DNA of 64,000 nt from Bacteroidia bacterium (GTDB lineage Bacteria > Bacteroidota > Bacteroidia > B-17B0 > Aurantibacillaceae), in NCBI GenBank assembly GCA_016787785.1, contig JAEUTO010000009.1, positions 211,230-275,229 of the forward strand. Reading direction: 5' to 3'. Made by a program: the position numbers and the translations under genes. Under the pieces are notes generated by a model, which made no database searches, had not been told where the DNA came from, and saw only the letters and a list, made by a program, of their open reading frames with translations. Positions 17,217 through 25,796 of the stretch are shown piece after piece. The stretch's first letter is position 1. Each line of letters begins with the position of its first letter.

Positions 17217-18920
17217 ATGAAAATTATGAAACAAATTATACAACTTATTGCATCTTTATTTATAGCAAACCTGATGAACGCTCAAACTCCTAATTTGGAT
17301 TGGGCAAAAGGTATTGTTTGCACAAATGCCAATAAGGCAAATTCGATAATTTCAGATCTAAATGGTAATGTTTACACAGTCGGATATTTTGCTGGCATTT
17401 CAGATTTCGATCCGAGTCAAGGCACATATACATTGTCTTCAAACGGGATAAACGATGCCTTCATTTTAAAACAAGATCAAACTGGTAATTTAGTTTGGGC
17501 TAAAAACATTGGTGGAAGCAGCATTGATTTTGCATATTCTATTAATTTAGATAATGCAAATAACGTTTATGTAACTGGCGCTTTCCAGGGAACAGTTGAT
17601 TTTGATCCAAATCCTTCAACATATAACTTAACTTCATTTGGTGATTATGATATTTTTGTGTTAAAGTTAGATGCCTCGGGAAATTTTCTTTGGGCGAGGC
17701 AAATGGGCGGAAGTTCAACTGACTATGGCTATTCAATCAAAGTGAATTCTTCTGGTGTTTACATTTCGGGTTTTTTCAACGGTGTATCCGAGTTTAATCA
17801 ATTACCAGCTACACAAACACTTTCATCCGTGGGTGGGACTGATGCTTTTGTAGCAAAATTAAACATTAATGGAAATTTTCTATGGGCTAAGCAAATAGGC
17901 GGCACTGCAAGTGAAATTGCATACTCTATTACAGTCGATGCCTTTGGAGACGTAATATTGTGCGGGAATTTTGAAGGCACAGCAGATTTTGATCCAAGTG
18001 CGAATGTATCGAGTTTAACGAGTAGTGGATCTAGTGACATTTTTATATCCAAATTGGATGCTTCAGGAAGTTTTGTCTGGGCAAAAAATTTGGGGGGAAG
18101 TTTAGCAGATATAGGAATGGCAATTACAACAAACACTTTGGGTGAGATATATACAACCGGATATTTTCAGGCATTAGCGGATTTCGATCCTAGTAGTTCT
18201 AATTATACATTAAGTTCCTTTGGAGGCAGCACTGATATTTTCATTTCAAAATTGGATGTATCGGGAAATTTTATTTGGGCTAAAGCAATTGGGGGTTCTT
18301 CAAACGATTTATGCAATGCAATAGCATTAGATGTATCAGGCTACGTCTATATGACTGGTTCTTTTAATGGCACAATTGATTTTGACCCTAACTCTACAGT
18401 TAATAATTTAACTTCTGTTGGGAGCAAAGATATTTTTATTTTAAAAATAGATGATAATGGCAATTTTGTTTGGGCTCAAAATTATGGTGATATTACGTCT
18501 GACAATGGTTATGCAATTTCAGTAGATGTTGCTAATGTTATTTATACTACTGGAACTTTTACTAATAAAGTTGATTTTGATTTAAGTGCAGGCATTGACA
18601 CGTTGTCGGCAGTGTCAGGAATGGGTAATATTTATGTTTTGAAACTTAATGAATCGACTTTAGGATTAAAAGACAATTGGAATTCTAATAATATTAATAT
18701 TTATCCCAATCCTTTTAATAACAAATTAAACGTGATGTTTTTAAGACAAGTTGACGGATTTTATTTAACAGTTTTGAATTCACTAGGCCAAATTATTAAG
18801 ATAATTAATAAACCCGATCAAGAACAGACTGTTGATTTTAGTGGTTTGCCAAATGGAGTTTACTACTTGAAAATAAAAAATAGTTCCGAACAACAAACGA
18901 TTAAAATAATTAAAATATAA
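17217..18920 (+). CDS. T9SS-secreted SBBP-repeat beta-propeller protein
   Basis: 567 residues. The signal peptide ends at about residue 22 (ANLMNAQ). ATG codons at 17217 and 17226 are both possible starts. Residues about 25-480 hold seven SBBP-type repeats of roughly 60-65 residues, each with WAK-x-IGGSS, a G-x-VY-x-TG-x-F segment, and DFDP followed by DIFI-x-KLD. Together they should fold as a seven-bladed propeller. The last 70 residues are a type A T9SS tail (IYPNPFNNKLNV to TIKIIKI). It is the third secreted protein in a row on this strand, 86 bp after the previous one. A surface-binding role is likely; there is no enzyme motif. Confidence 0.9.
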   Translation: MKIMKQIIQLIASLFIANLMNAQTPNLDWAKGIVCTNANKANSIISDLNGNVYTVGYFAGISDFDPSQGTYTLSSNGINDAFILKQDQTGNLVWAKNIGGSSIDFAYSINLDNANNVYVTGAFQGTVDFDPNPSTYNLTSFGDYDIFVLKLDASGNFLWARQMGGSSTDYGYSIKVNSSGVYISGFFNGVSEFNQLPATQTLSSVGGTDAFVAKLNINGNFLWAKQIGGTASEIAYSITVDAFGDVILCGNFEGTADFDPSANVSSLTSSGSSDIFISKLDASGSFVWAKNLGGSLADIGMAITTNTLGEIYTTGYFQALADFDPSSSNYTLSSFGGSTDIFISKLDVSGNFIWAKAIGGSSNDLCNAIALDVSGYVYMTGSFNGTIDFDPNSTVNNLTSVGSKDIFILKIDDNGNFVWAQNYGDITSDNGYAISVDVANVIYTTGTFTNKVDFDLSAGIDTLSAVSGMGNIYVLKLNESTLGLKDNWNSNNINIYPNPFNNKLNVMFLRQVDGFYLTVLNSLGQIIKIINKPDQEQTVDFSGLPNGVYYLKIKNSSEQQTIKIIKI

Positions 18921-18965
18921 TCTTAGACTACACTATGAGTATAAAAAATCGTTAAGATTTAACTT

Positions 18966-19412
18966 CTACTTAGTATTAACGTAGTAATTGTATCCACCAC
19001 CAATAGCTTTATGAGATCTAATAATGAATCCGAGCTTTAAAGTGTTATAAATAAAGTTTGATATTGATTTTATTTTGTCTTTATAAATTTCATTTAATTT
19101 GGGGTCTAGGATTAAAAGTTGTTCAATAATTTGGAGTGAGGTCATAGGCTTTTTGTTTTTCTTTAATATGAATACTATCTTTTCTGCCATAACCCAATTA
19201 TTGTTATAGTCAGCATAGTTGGGTGTGCCACTATCCTTCAACTTTTTCTTTCCATGCTTCTTCTCATGCTTTGATATCGTTTCTTCTAAATCGTAGATCT
19301 TGTTTGTAAGATTTATATTTTCATAATAAAGTGTTTTTATTTTCTCAAATAGCTGTTCCTTGTCAAGCTTTTTCAAATCTTTCAAGACATAATTTAAACT
19401 GAAGCTTTCCAT
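18966..19412 (-). CDS. Small coiled-coil/winged-helix-like protein beside the integrase
   Basis: 148 residues. Residues about 10-58 form a charged coiled coil (heptad-like DKEQLFEKIKTLYYENINL). After a Lys-rich linker, residues about 70-145 look like a winged helix: WVMAEKIVFILKKNKKPMTS, then LQIIEQLL, then a Gly-rich wing ending GGGYNYYVNTK. That suggests a DNA-binding protein. It lies downstream of the integrase on the same strand, 199 bp away, in the place where mobile elements often keep a small regulator. I do not recognise a named family. Confidence 0.6.
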   Translation of the reverse strand: MESFSLNYVLKDLKKLDKEQLFEKIKTLYYENINLTNKIYDLEETISKHEKKHGKKKLKDSGTPNYADYNNNWVMAEKIVFILKKNKKPMTSLQIIEQLLILDPKLNEIYKDKIKSISNFIYNTLKLGFIIRSHKAIGGGYNYYVNTK

Positions 19413-19444
19413 ATTCTTAAGTATTAATTGTTTTTTGTATTAGA

Positions 19445-19472
19445 TCTAGGGAGCGTTTTATTACTCCCTAGA
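19445..19472. repeat. Inverted repeat downstream of the integrase
   Basis: A perfect 9-bp inverted repeat (TCTAGGGAG at 19445-19453 with CTCCCTAGA at 19464-19472) around a 10-base loop. It lies between the integrase stop and the start of the 148-aa gene. There is no clear T run on either strand. It could be a weak terminator or a protein-binding site of the mobile element. Confidence 0.5.
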
Positions 19473-19589
19473 CATTTCATAAATAATTCATAGGCTTTTC
19501 ACAGGCCTTTCACAGGTTTATCATGTAATGCTCATAGGAATTTCCTTGAATAATCCTCGGGAAATCATAAGCTATTTTTAATTATTTAG

Positions 19590-19626
19590 CCTGTTTTTCT
19601 TATATTTTTCATTAACCTGTTTTTCC
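19590..19626. repeat. Short direct repeats at the integrase 3' end
   Basis: CCTGTTTTTC occurs at 19590-19599 and again at 19616-19625, 26 bp apart, the second inside the last codons of the integrase. A nearby stretch (about 19490-19520) also repeats TTTCACAGG twice. Short direct repeats next to tyrosine recombinase genes can be arm-type binding sites for the recombinase. That reading is inference. Confidence 0.35.
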
Positions 19627-21048
19627 TAATAGTTTGATTAACCCTTTAATTTGGTCAAGTTTTTCTTGGTTCATATTTTGTAAAACAGGCATTAGTTCTT
19701 TTACGTCAATCATATTAAAGTCAGCTTGGTCAACCGGAATATTTAGAGTTTTAAATCCTCTGTTAAGCTTATCCATTTCATAAAATAATCTATTCTGCGA
19801 CAAGTGGGTATAAACAGCGGTAAATTTTCGATTTTTATGACCAAGAAGTTTTTGTCCGACTTTTTCAGGTATTCCGTATAGGAAGCAAGTGGTTGCAAAA
19901 CTATGTCTAGCAACGTGAAATGACAATTTTTTATTGATTCCCGCCTTAGTATTTATTGACTTTAAATGTTTATTTATTTTTTGATTAGAGATAGTTTCAA
20001 AAATCTTGTCTTCCTTGCTTTCGTTGATTAGTTCAATGGCTTTATCAATTAATGGAATATAAACCGGATTGCTTGTTTTTGTCATTCTTAGTTCAATGTA
20101 TTTTTTAAATTCCATGTGACCATCTATCGGACTTGGTATCCATTTGCCGAAAATATGTTGTTTAGAATTTAATTTGTTTACATCTGAAAATCTAAGCCCA
20201 GTATAACAAGCAAAGAGAAATCTTTTTGTTGCTTTTACCTCTCCTGGACTTAGTTCTTTTATTCTTTGGGGGAATAGTAAACTTTCAATTGCGTAAATGT
20301 CATCAGGTTCACAATAATCTCTTGTTGTTAATTCAGGATCAACGTGCTTTATTTTGTAGTCTTCAAAAGGATAAGCTTCCCTTAAATAATCATCGTTTTT
20401 AATCGCTATCCAAATCATGGCTCTAATAGATTTCATGTTTTTAGAGATCGTACTTGGTATATTACCTAAACCGCCTTCAGCAACAGGCTTTGCCATGTGA
20501 TTTTCTAGGTTAACTAAGAATTTATAATCAATATCAGCTAAAGAAAGGTTTGGCTTAAATTTATTTATTTTGCGAATGACTGCCATATAACCTTTATATG
20601 TTTCATTAGCGATTAAGTTTTTTCTCGATTTGAATTCCTCTGTAAAATATTCGTAGAATTTATCAGTTCCCTTGTTTTTTGAAAACGCAGATTTGAATAC
20701 TGTTAGCGTAAGCGGCTTTTTCATTAGCTCATATTTGAGAACGATATCGTTTGCCTTAGTTTTTTCGTTATCCAAATGATGATTGATTTTTTCCCAGCTA
20801 AAATCGCCTTTTGTTGCTCTTTCTTTTGATCTGTCCCAAAAGTAGTAGTCTTCAAGTTTTTCTGAACTTAATGATTGAATAAAGGCTTTATCTAACTTAT
20901 TCCTGTATTCTTTTCTTAAAGGAATGTTTTGGCCAGTACTAATTGTGAGCCTCTGCGTTCTGCTTAAAGATATAAGCATAAATATTTGAAGTGAACCATC
21001 TTTTGATGGTCTGTTTGTTCTTACATAAAAATGAATTTTAGCACTCAT
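19612..21048 (-). CDS. Tyrosine-type site-specific recombinase (integrase)
   Basis: 478 residues in the Bacteroidota layout: an N-terminal arm-binding domain (about 1-100), a SAM-like core-binding domain (about 125-225) and a catalytic domain (about 260-450). Catalytic residues are present: R286 (TGLRFSD), K324, H378 and R381 (FHVARHSFAT), H404 (LLGHKN) and nucleophile Y413 (AVYTHL). It should cut and rejoin DNA through a 3'-phosphotyrosine. The gene starts 258 bp from the 3' end of tRNA-Phe and points away from it, the standard position for an integrase of an element inserted in a tRNA gene. It appears intact, so the island may still be excisable. Confidence 0.93.
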   Translation of the reverse strand: MSAKIHFYVRTNRPSKDGSLQIFMLISLSRTQRLTISTGQNIPLRKEYRNKLDKAFIQSLSSEKLEDYYFWDRSKERATKGDFSWEKINHHLDNEKTKANDIVLKYELMKKPLTLTVFKSAFSKNKGTDKFYEYFTEEFKSRKNLIANETYKGYMAVIRKINKFKPNLSLADIDYKFLVNLENHMAKPVAEGGLGNIPSTISKNMKSIRAMIWIAIKNDDYLREAYPFEDYKIKHVDPELTTRDYCEPDDIYAIESLLFPQRIKELSPGEVKATKRFLFACYTGLRFSDVNKLNSKQHIFGKWIPSPIDGHMEFKKYIELRMTKTSNPVYIPLIDKAIELINESKEDKIFETISNQKINKHLKSINTKAGINKKLSFHVARHSFATTCFLYGIPEKVGQKLLGHKNRKFTAVYTHLSQNRLFYEMDKLNRGFKTLNIPVDQADFNMIDVKELMPVLQNMNQEKLDQIKGLIKLLGKTG

Positions 21049-21257
21049 GGTTTTTTATTATAACGTTGAAAAATTAAATTAGTTAGGGTCTGCGACAATC
21101 ATTTTTATAACTGGCAGGAAATTGAATACAGTTGGTGGAGATCTACCGCCTTTAGAAAACCAATGGCTACACATTGGCTGCACATAAAGGCATAAATGAG
21201 CTTTAAATAGGATATTAAAAATTTGACGATAAGGCATGAAATGCCTATAAACACTAG

Positions 21258-21295
21258 AAAAAGCGAAACCCAACGAATTTTTGTTCGTTGGGTTT
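21258..21295 (-). terminator. Intrinsic terminator downstream of tRNA-Phe
   Basis: A perfect 12-bp stem (21266-21277 with 21284-21295) with a 6-base loop. On the minus strand it is followed by CGCTTTTTC (T run at 21262-21258). It lies 11 bases beyond the tRNA 3' end and should terminate the leftward tRNA transcript. Confidence 0.8.
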
Positions 21296-21304
21296 ACTAG
21301 GTTT

Positions 21305-21330
21305 TGTGGTGCCTCCAGGAATCGAACCAG
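21305..21330. other. Candidate attachment site at the tRNA-Phe 3' end
   Basis: The T-arm and acceptor-stem end of tRNA-Phe face the integrase gene. Integrases of this type commonly recombine at the tRNA 3' end and rebuild it, which would put one island boundary here. I noticed no second copy of this sequence by eye elsewhere in the window. The other boundary is probably outside the window to the left. Confidence 0.35.
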
Positions 21331-21379
21331 GGACACAAGGATTTTCAGTCCTTTGCTCTACCGACTGAGCTAAGGCACC
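21307..21379 (-). tRNA. tRNA-Phe (GAA)
   Basis: A 73-base cloverleaf read leftwards. The acceptor stem pairs GGTGCCT at the 5' end (21379) with AGGCACC at the 3' end, then discriminator A (21307). The D-arm contains AGCTCAGTCGGTAGAGC. The anticodon stem AAGGA/TCCTT encloses loop CTGAAAA with anticodon GAA (21346-21344). The T-arm contains GGTTCGATTCC. The 3' CCA is not encoded. Confidence 0.97.
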
Positions 21380-21484
21380 AGCATTTGAGGTTGCAAAAAT
21401 ACATAAATAATCTAGCTCACAAAATATTTCTAAAAAAATCTTAATTAAAATCGGCCATCCCATATAAAATATATCTTTACAAGA

Positions 21485-22210
21485 ATGAATTTTGTTGTAG
21501 ATTTTGGGAATACACGGATAAAAGCAGCCCTTTTTAATGGTGGGGAATTAGAGCATTCTTACGTTTTTAATTCGGTAAAAGGCCTTATTGAAGGATTGAA
21601 ACAGATCCCTGATTTTCAGCACTGTTTAATTGCCTCAGTTACCGGCATGCATACAGAATTCATTAAAGCACTGCCAAAAGGCAAACACGTAATTTTGTTC
21701 GAAGCTAGTACCCCAATACCCTTAAAAAATCTGTATAAAAGTGCGTTAACCCTTGGTTCTGACCGTATTGCAGCCTCGGTTGGGGCTTACAGTTTTTATC
21801 CAAACCAAAACGTTTTAACCATTGATGCAGGTACCTGTATAAAGTACAATTTTGTTAATGCCAATAACGAATACCTGGGAGGGGCCATATCGCCGGGCTT
21901 ACCTATGCGTTTAAAGGCAATGAAAGAATTTACCCACGCTTTGCCTGCGATAGAAATGGACAAAAATTTTGGAGATTTGATAGGCACCAACACCAAAGAT
22001 TCTATGTTAAGCGGTGCATTGATGGGCGCAGTTGCCGAAGTAGATGGAATAATTGACAGATACCTCTTAAATAATGCTAATTTACAGGTTGTATTAACCG
22101 GTGGCGATGCCGATTATTTGGGCAAACAACTTAAAAATCGTTTATTTGCCAACCAAAACATATTACTTTACGGACTAAATACCATTTTAAATTATAACCT
22201 TGAAAAATAG
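21485..22210 (+). CDS. coaX: Type III pantothenate kinase
   Basis: 241 residues. It phosphorylates pantothenate to 4'-phosphopantothenate, the first committed step of coenzyme A synthesis, in the cytoplasm. It shows the ASKHA phosphate-binding motif DFGNT (6-10), GSDR near residue 91 (substrate and monovalent-cation region), DAGT at 114-117 with the catalytic region, and GGAISPGL near 132. Length is normal for CoaX. The gene overlaps the outer-membrane protein gene downstream by 11 bp and opens a cluster with lptC. It is the first gene on the chromosome side of the tRNA and is clearly core-genome. Confidence 0.95.
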   Translation: MNFVVDFGNTRIKAALFNGGELEHSYVFNSVKGLIEGLKQIPDFQHCLIASVTGMHTEFIKALPKGKHVILFEASTPIPLKNLYKSALTLGSDRIAASVGAYSFYPNQNVLTIDAGTCIKYNFVNANNEYLGGAISPGLPMRLKAMKEFTHALPAIEMDKNFGDLIGTNTKDSMLSGALMGAVAEVDGIIDRYLLNNANLQVVLTGGDADYLGKQLKNRLFANQNILLYGLNTILNYNLEK

Positions 22211-23660
22211 ACTTTTTTTAATTTTTTTTATCGCTTTTTCGTCTTCTTTTTTCAAGGCTCAAAACAATACGTTTAGCCCTTATTCCCGTTATGGTTTAGG
22301 AGATATTAATCCAAGCACGTTTGCACATAATGCAGGTATGGGGGGGGCTTATATTGCCCTAAAGCCTGATTCCGGCGTTGCAAGAAACGGACAGCCACAG
22401 GCTATGTTCATTAACACAGGTAATCCGGCAGCTTACCCATATATTAAATATAGCACGCTTGAAGTGGGCGGTAGTTATATTAACTCAAAATTTACCGGCA
22501 ATAATTCTTCTTTAAATAAATGGTCTGCCAACTTTGCTTACGCCGCACTTGGCTTTCCAATTAGGAACAATGGAGGCGCCTGTTTTGGCATAATGCCTTA
22601 TAGCAATGTGGGTTACGATCTAAAAAATACAGAAGATGAGGCTGGAATTGGTTCTGTAAATTATCTTTACAGTGGCACAGGCGGACTAAATAAAGTTTTT
22701 GCCGGTTATGGGATCGCACCTTTTCAAAACAGGTTAGTAAATTTCAGAAAGAAACATCTTTATATAGATGACTCTTTAAAACACTTAAGCAAGGGCAGTT
22801 ATAAGCTAAGAGATTTTGGAAGTAAACTATTAAGCGATCTTTCGTTAGGTTTTAATGCTAATTATATATTCGGAAGTATAGAACAAACTTCGCGCATTGT
22901 TTATCCAAACTCACTTAATTATAACAATACCTATCGCGAGAATACTTTAAATCTTGGCGCCTTTACCGGAAATTTTGGTGTGCAAACCGCCATTACAATT
23001 GATAGTGTTAAACAAAAAGGCACAACAAAAAGGAGACAATTAGCACAAAAAGTGAAATTTACCTTTGGTTATTTTATGGCATTGAATAATACTTTTAAAG
23101 CAAATTACGATGCCACAGTTTATAATTATATATTAAATGGTTTTGGCGATGAAATATTACGAGATACTGTTCTTTACAAAGCCAATCAAAAAGCAAATAT
23201 TACGTTGCCTTTAGAGCAAGGTTTTGGTTTTGGTTATAAAAAAGGCGAACGCATCAACCTTTGCGCTGATTTTGCAATCACTAACTGGTCGCAATTTATT
23301 TTTTTAGACAATGCAAGTTCGCTTAAGGATAATTATAGAGTTGCTTTAGGTTTAAATTTTGTACCGGAAAAATTTGCAGCTGGTAATGGAGCCTTCTTCA
23401 AGAAATTAAATTATAGGTTCGGGGTTAATTATCAAACAGGCTATATTTCTGTAAAGAACACAGTAGTATCTAGTTATGCTGTTAGTGCAGGTGTTGGCTT
23501 CCCGGTAGGTATTGGCCGCCTTTCGTCTATGGTTAACGTTAGCGCTCAATATGGGCAAATGGGGAGCACAGGAAATAATTTAATTAAAGAAAATTACTGG
23601 AAAATAAATTTTGGTTTCACTTTCTCTGACCGTTGGTTTCAAAAATTCAGATACGATTAA
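22200..23660 (+). CDS. Outer-membrane beta-barrel protein, function unknown
   Basis: 486 residues. A signal peptide ends at about residue 20 (SSFFKAQ). The mature protein begins NTFSPYSRYGLGD, a start I associate with Bacteroidota FadL/PorV-like barrels. It continues with alternating hydrophobic strands rich in Gly, Asn and aromatic residues, and ends with the aromatic RWFQKFRYD. It should be a beta-barrel of the outer membrane. The gene starts inside the coaX end (11-bp overlap) and is followed after three bases by lptC, so it may serve lipid or LPS handling at the envelope; that link is from gene order. Confidence 0.8.
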   Translation: MKNRLFLIFFIAFSSSFFKAQNNTFSPYSRYGLGDINPSTFAHNAGMGGAYIALKPDSGVARNGQPQAMFINTGNPAAYPYIKYSTLEVGGSYINSKFTGNNSSLNKWSANFAYAALGFPIRNNGGACFGIMPYSNVGYDLKNTEDEAGIGSVNYLYSGTGGLNKVFAGYGIAPFQNRLVNFRKKHLYIDDSLKHLSKGSYKLRDFGSKLLSDLSLGFNANYIFGSIEQTSRIVYPNSLNYNNTYRENTLNLGAFTGNFGVQTAITIDSVKQKGTTKRRQLAQKVKFTFGYFMALNNTFKANYDATVYNYILNGFGDEILRDTVLYKANQKANITLPLEQGFGFGYKKGERINLCADFAITNWSQFIFLDNASSLKDNYRVALGLNFVPEKFAAGNGAFFKKLNYRFGVNYQTGYISVKNTVVSSYAVSAGVGFPVGIGRLSSMVNVSAQYGQMGSTGNNLIKENYWKINFGFTFSDRWFQKFRYD

Positions 23661-23663
23661 AAG

Positions 23664-24221
23664 GTGTTTAAAATTAAAGCGATAGTTTTTATTGCAGCCA
23701 TTGGTTTTATTTTTGGTTCTTGCACAAACGATCTAAAAGATGTAATGGCCTTACCGGGTAACAAAAAAAGCCCGTCGCAAGTGGGAGATAGCGTTACTTT
23801 ACTTTTTACAGACAGCGCGCAATTAAAAATTATCTTAAAGGCCAACCGCATGCTTATTTTTACAAAGAATGTAAGTGAGCCATTTACAATTTTACCAAAA
23901 GGTGTTTTTGTAACTTTTTTTGATAACGAAGAAAAAATTTCGAGTACTCTAAAAGCAAATTACGGTATTCGCTACGACCTCACAAAAAAAATGGAAGCAA
24001 AATACGCCGTTGAGGTTGTAAATAAAAAAGGCGAAAAACTAGAAACAGAAAAATTAACTTGGGACGAAGCCAATAAAACAATTTATACCGATGCTTTTAT
24101 AAAAATAACCACGGCCGATCAGGTTATCATGGGCAAAGGATTAAAAAGTAACCAGGATTTTAGTAAATACGAAATTAAAGAAGTAACCGGCACCATAAAA
24201 CTGAAGAACAATGAACTCTAA
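23664..24221 (+). CDS. lptC: LptC-like lipopolysaccharide export protein (lipoprotein)
   Basis: 185 residues, GTG start three bases after the previous stop. The N-terminus is a lipoprotein signal with lipobox FGSC (Cys20). The rest matches the LptC/OstA-like beta-jellyroll: repeated short strands such as GVFVTFFDNEEKISSTLKA, then KLETEKLTWDEANKTIYTD, then a VIMGKGLKSNQDF segment. LptC passes lipopolysaccharide from the inner-membrane LptBFG transporter to the periplasmic bridge. In Bacteroidota it is often a lipoprotein next to coaX, as here. Assignment rests on the jellyroll pattern and synteny. Confidence 0.85.
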   Translation: MFKIKAIVFIAAIGFIFGSCTNDLKDVMALPGNKKSPSQVGDSVTLLFTDSAQLKIILKANRMLIFTKNVSEPFTILPKGVFVTFFDNEEKISSTLKANYGIRYDLTKKMEAKYAVEVVNKKGEKLETEKLTWDEANKTIYTDAFIKITTADQVIMGKGLKSNQDFSKYEIKEVTGTIKLKNNEL

Positions 24222-24450
24222 CATGCAAAATAAAACATTTATTTTTTTAGAACGCCTTTGGTTGGTTGGTGTAGTACTTGGAATTGTTTTAGTTATTTAT
24301 TTTTTAATTATGAAAGATAATGACAGCGCTGTTTTCTTTTTTGGTTTCTTTATTCTATCATCTATTATTTATTTAATGCGCAAACGTCAACGCAAAAAGC
24401 ACGAAGCCTTTCTTAAGCATCAGGAAGAACAAAAGAAGAATAGTCGTTAG
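24211..24450 (+). CDS. Small two-helix membrane protein
   Basis: 79 residues with membrane helices at about 15-33 and 41-57, followed by a very basic tail (RKRQRKKHEAF). The tail should lie in the cytoplasm. The ATG at 24211 overlaps the lptC stop by 11 bp; an in-frame ATG at 24223, one base after that stop, is an equally good start. I recognise no family. Its place at the end of the coaX-lptC cluster suggests an envelope role but nothing specific. Confidence 0.65.
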   Translation: MNSNMQNKTFIFLERLWLVGVVLGIVLVIYFLIMKDNDSAVFFFGFFILSSIIYLMRKRQRKKHEAFLKHQEEQKKNSR

Positions 24451-24553
24451 TCACCAGATTTTAGTCATAAGTCGTTTGTCATGTATCCTTTGTGCTAACC
24501 ACTTATCCAATAAATTTAAACAGCAACAGTTTTAATCGTACCTTTAATTAAGA

Positions 24554-25795
24554 ATGCTATGGGTATTATTTAAAGAGAGTTTGTTTTTTGCCTGGCAATC
24601 GCTGGTTGCAAATAAGCTGCGGTCGTTTTTAAGTCTGCTTGGTATTACCATTGGTATATTTGCCATTATCTTGGTTTTTACGATCGTAGATGGCTTAGAA
24701 AGCAATATTCGTGGCAGCATACAGTCTTTAGGTAACAACGTGGTGTATATTCAAAAATGGCCATGGGATTTTGGTCCCGATTACCCCTGGTGGAAATACA
24801 TCAACCGCCCGGTTCCAAAATATTACGAATTAGATGAATTGCAAAAAAGATGCAAAAGCACCGAGGCTATTGCTTACAGGATGGGTAAGAGACGTACGAT
24901 CAAATACAAATCAAACAGTATTCAAAACGCGGTGGTTGCAGGTATTTCGCATGATTTTTATAAAATAAAGAATTTCGACCTCACGTCGGGAAGATATTTT
25001 ACACAAAACGAAACAGATGCCGGCTATCATTTGGCATTAATTGGCGCCAGCATTGCCGAAGGGCTTTTCCCCAATGAAGATCCTGTTGGAAAAGAAATTA
25101 AGATCTCCGGCCATAAAGCCGTTGTAATTGGTGTGATCAAAAAAGAAGGCGAAAGTTTATTGGGAATTAGTTTTGATTACCAGGTAATAACACCTTTTAA
25201 TTTTGCGCGTTATTTTTTAGATCCAAAATCTGAAAATGCAGATCCTATTATATATGCCAAAGCAAAACCAAATATTTCCAACGCCGAAATGATGGGGGAG
25301 TTAACTGGAATTATGAGGGCCATACGAAAACTCAAACCTATGGGAGAGCCTAACTTTGCGCTTAATGAAACAAGTTTAATAAGCAAAGGCTTTGATGGTT
25401 TGTTTGATATTATAGGTACCGCGGGTTGGATAATTGGAGGCTTCTCTATTTTAGTGGGCGGTTTTGGTATTGCTAATATTATGTTCGTTTCGGTAAGAGA
25501 GCGCACTAATTTAATTGGTATACAAAAAAGTTTGGGTGCAAAGAATTTTTTCATTCTCGTGCAATTTCTTGGCGAGAGCGTTATGCTAAGTACCATAGGA
25601 GGATTTTTTGGATTACTGCTCACATATATTTTAACAGCGTTGGGCAAAGACATCATTGATATGGATATAGGGTTAACGAGCACCAATATTATTTTAGGTT
25701 TTACGATCTCAATTTTAATTGGCATTATAAGCGGCTTTATTCCCGCCTATAGCGCCTCACAATTAGATCCGGTAGAAGCAATAAGAAGCAATTAA
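24554..25795 (+). CDS. ABC transporter permease, MacB/FtsX family
   Basis: 413 residues. The first membrane helix at about 22-44 follows the typical SLVANKLRSFLSLLGITIGI entry. A large periplasmic MacB_PCD domain covers about 50-270. Three more helices lie at about 285-310, 335-358 and 380-400 in the FtsX core, and the protein ends with DPVEAIRSN, the usual MacB-family C-terminal signature (PxEAlR). Such permeases move lipoproteins, peptides or lipids, or transmit force across the envelope, with a separate ATPase. No ATPase gene is adjacent, so the partner is encoded elsewhere. Confidence 0.9.
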   Translation: MLWVLFKESLFFAWQSLVANKLRSFLSLLGITIGIFAIILVFTIVDGLESNIRGSIQSLGNNVVYIQKWPWDFGPDYPWWKYINRPVPKYYELDELQKRCKSTEAIAYRMGKRRTIKYKSNSIQNAVVAGISHDFYKIKNFDLTSGRYFTQNETDAGYHLALIGASIAEGLFPNEDPVGKEIKISGHKAVVIGVIKKEGESLLGISFDYQVITPFNFARYFLDPKSENADPIIYAKAKPNISNAEMMGELTGIMRAIRKLKPMGEPNFALNETSLISKGFDGLFDIIGTAGWIIGGFSILVGGFGIANIMFVSVRERTNLIGIQKSLGAKNFFILVQFLGESVMLSTIGGFFGLLLTYILTALGKDIIDMDIGLTSTNIILGFTISILIGIISGFIPAYSASQLDPVEAIRSN

Positions 25796-25796
25796 A

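Noticed and set aside
17300..18600. Repeated DNA segments that could suggest a repeat array
   Set aside because: The repeats are protein-coding SBBP blades of about 190 bp with diverged DNA, not CRISPR or satellite repeats.
1..21300. Second copy of the tRNA-Phe 3' end as the other island boundary
   Set aside because: None was noticed by eye; the search was not exhaustive and the boundary may lie outside the window.
21079..21463. Two overlapping leftward open frames (85 and 69 codons) around the tRNA
   Set aside because: They run through the tRNA-Phe gene and its terminator hairpin and show no protein-like pattern.
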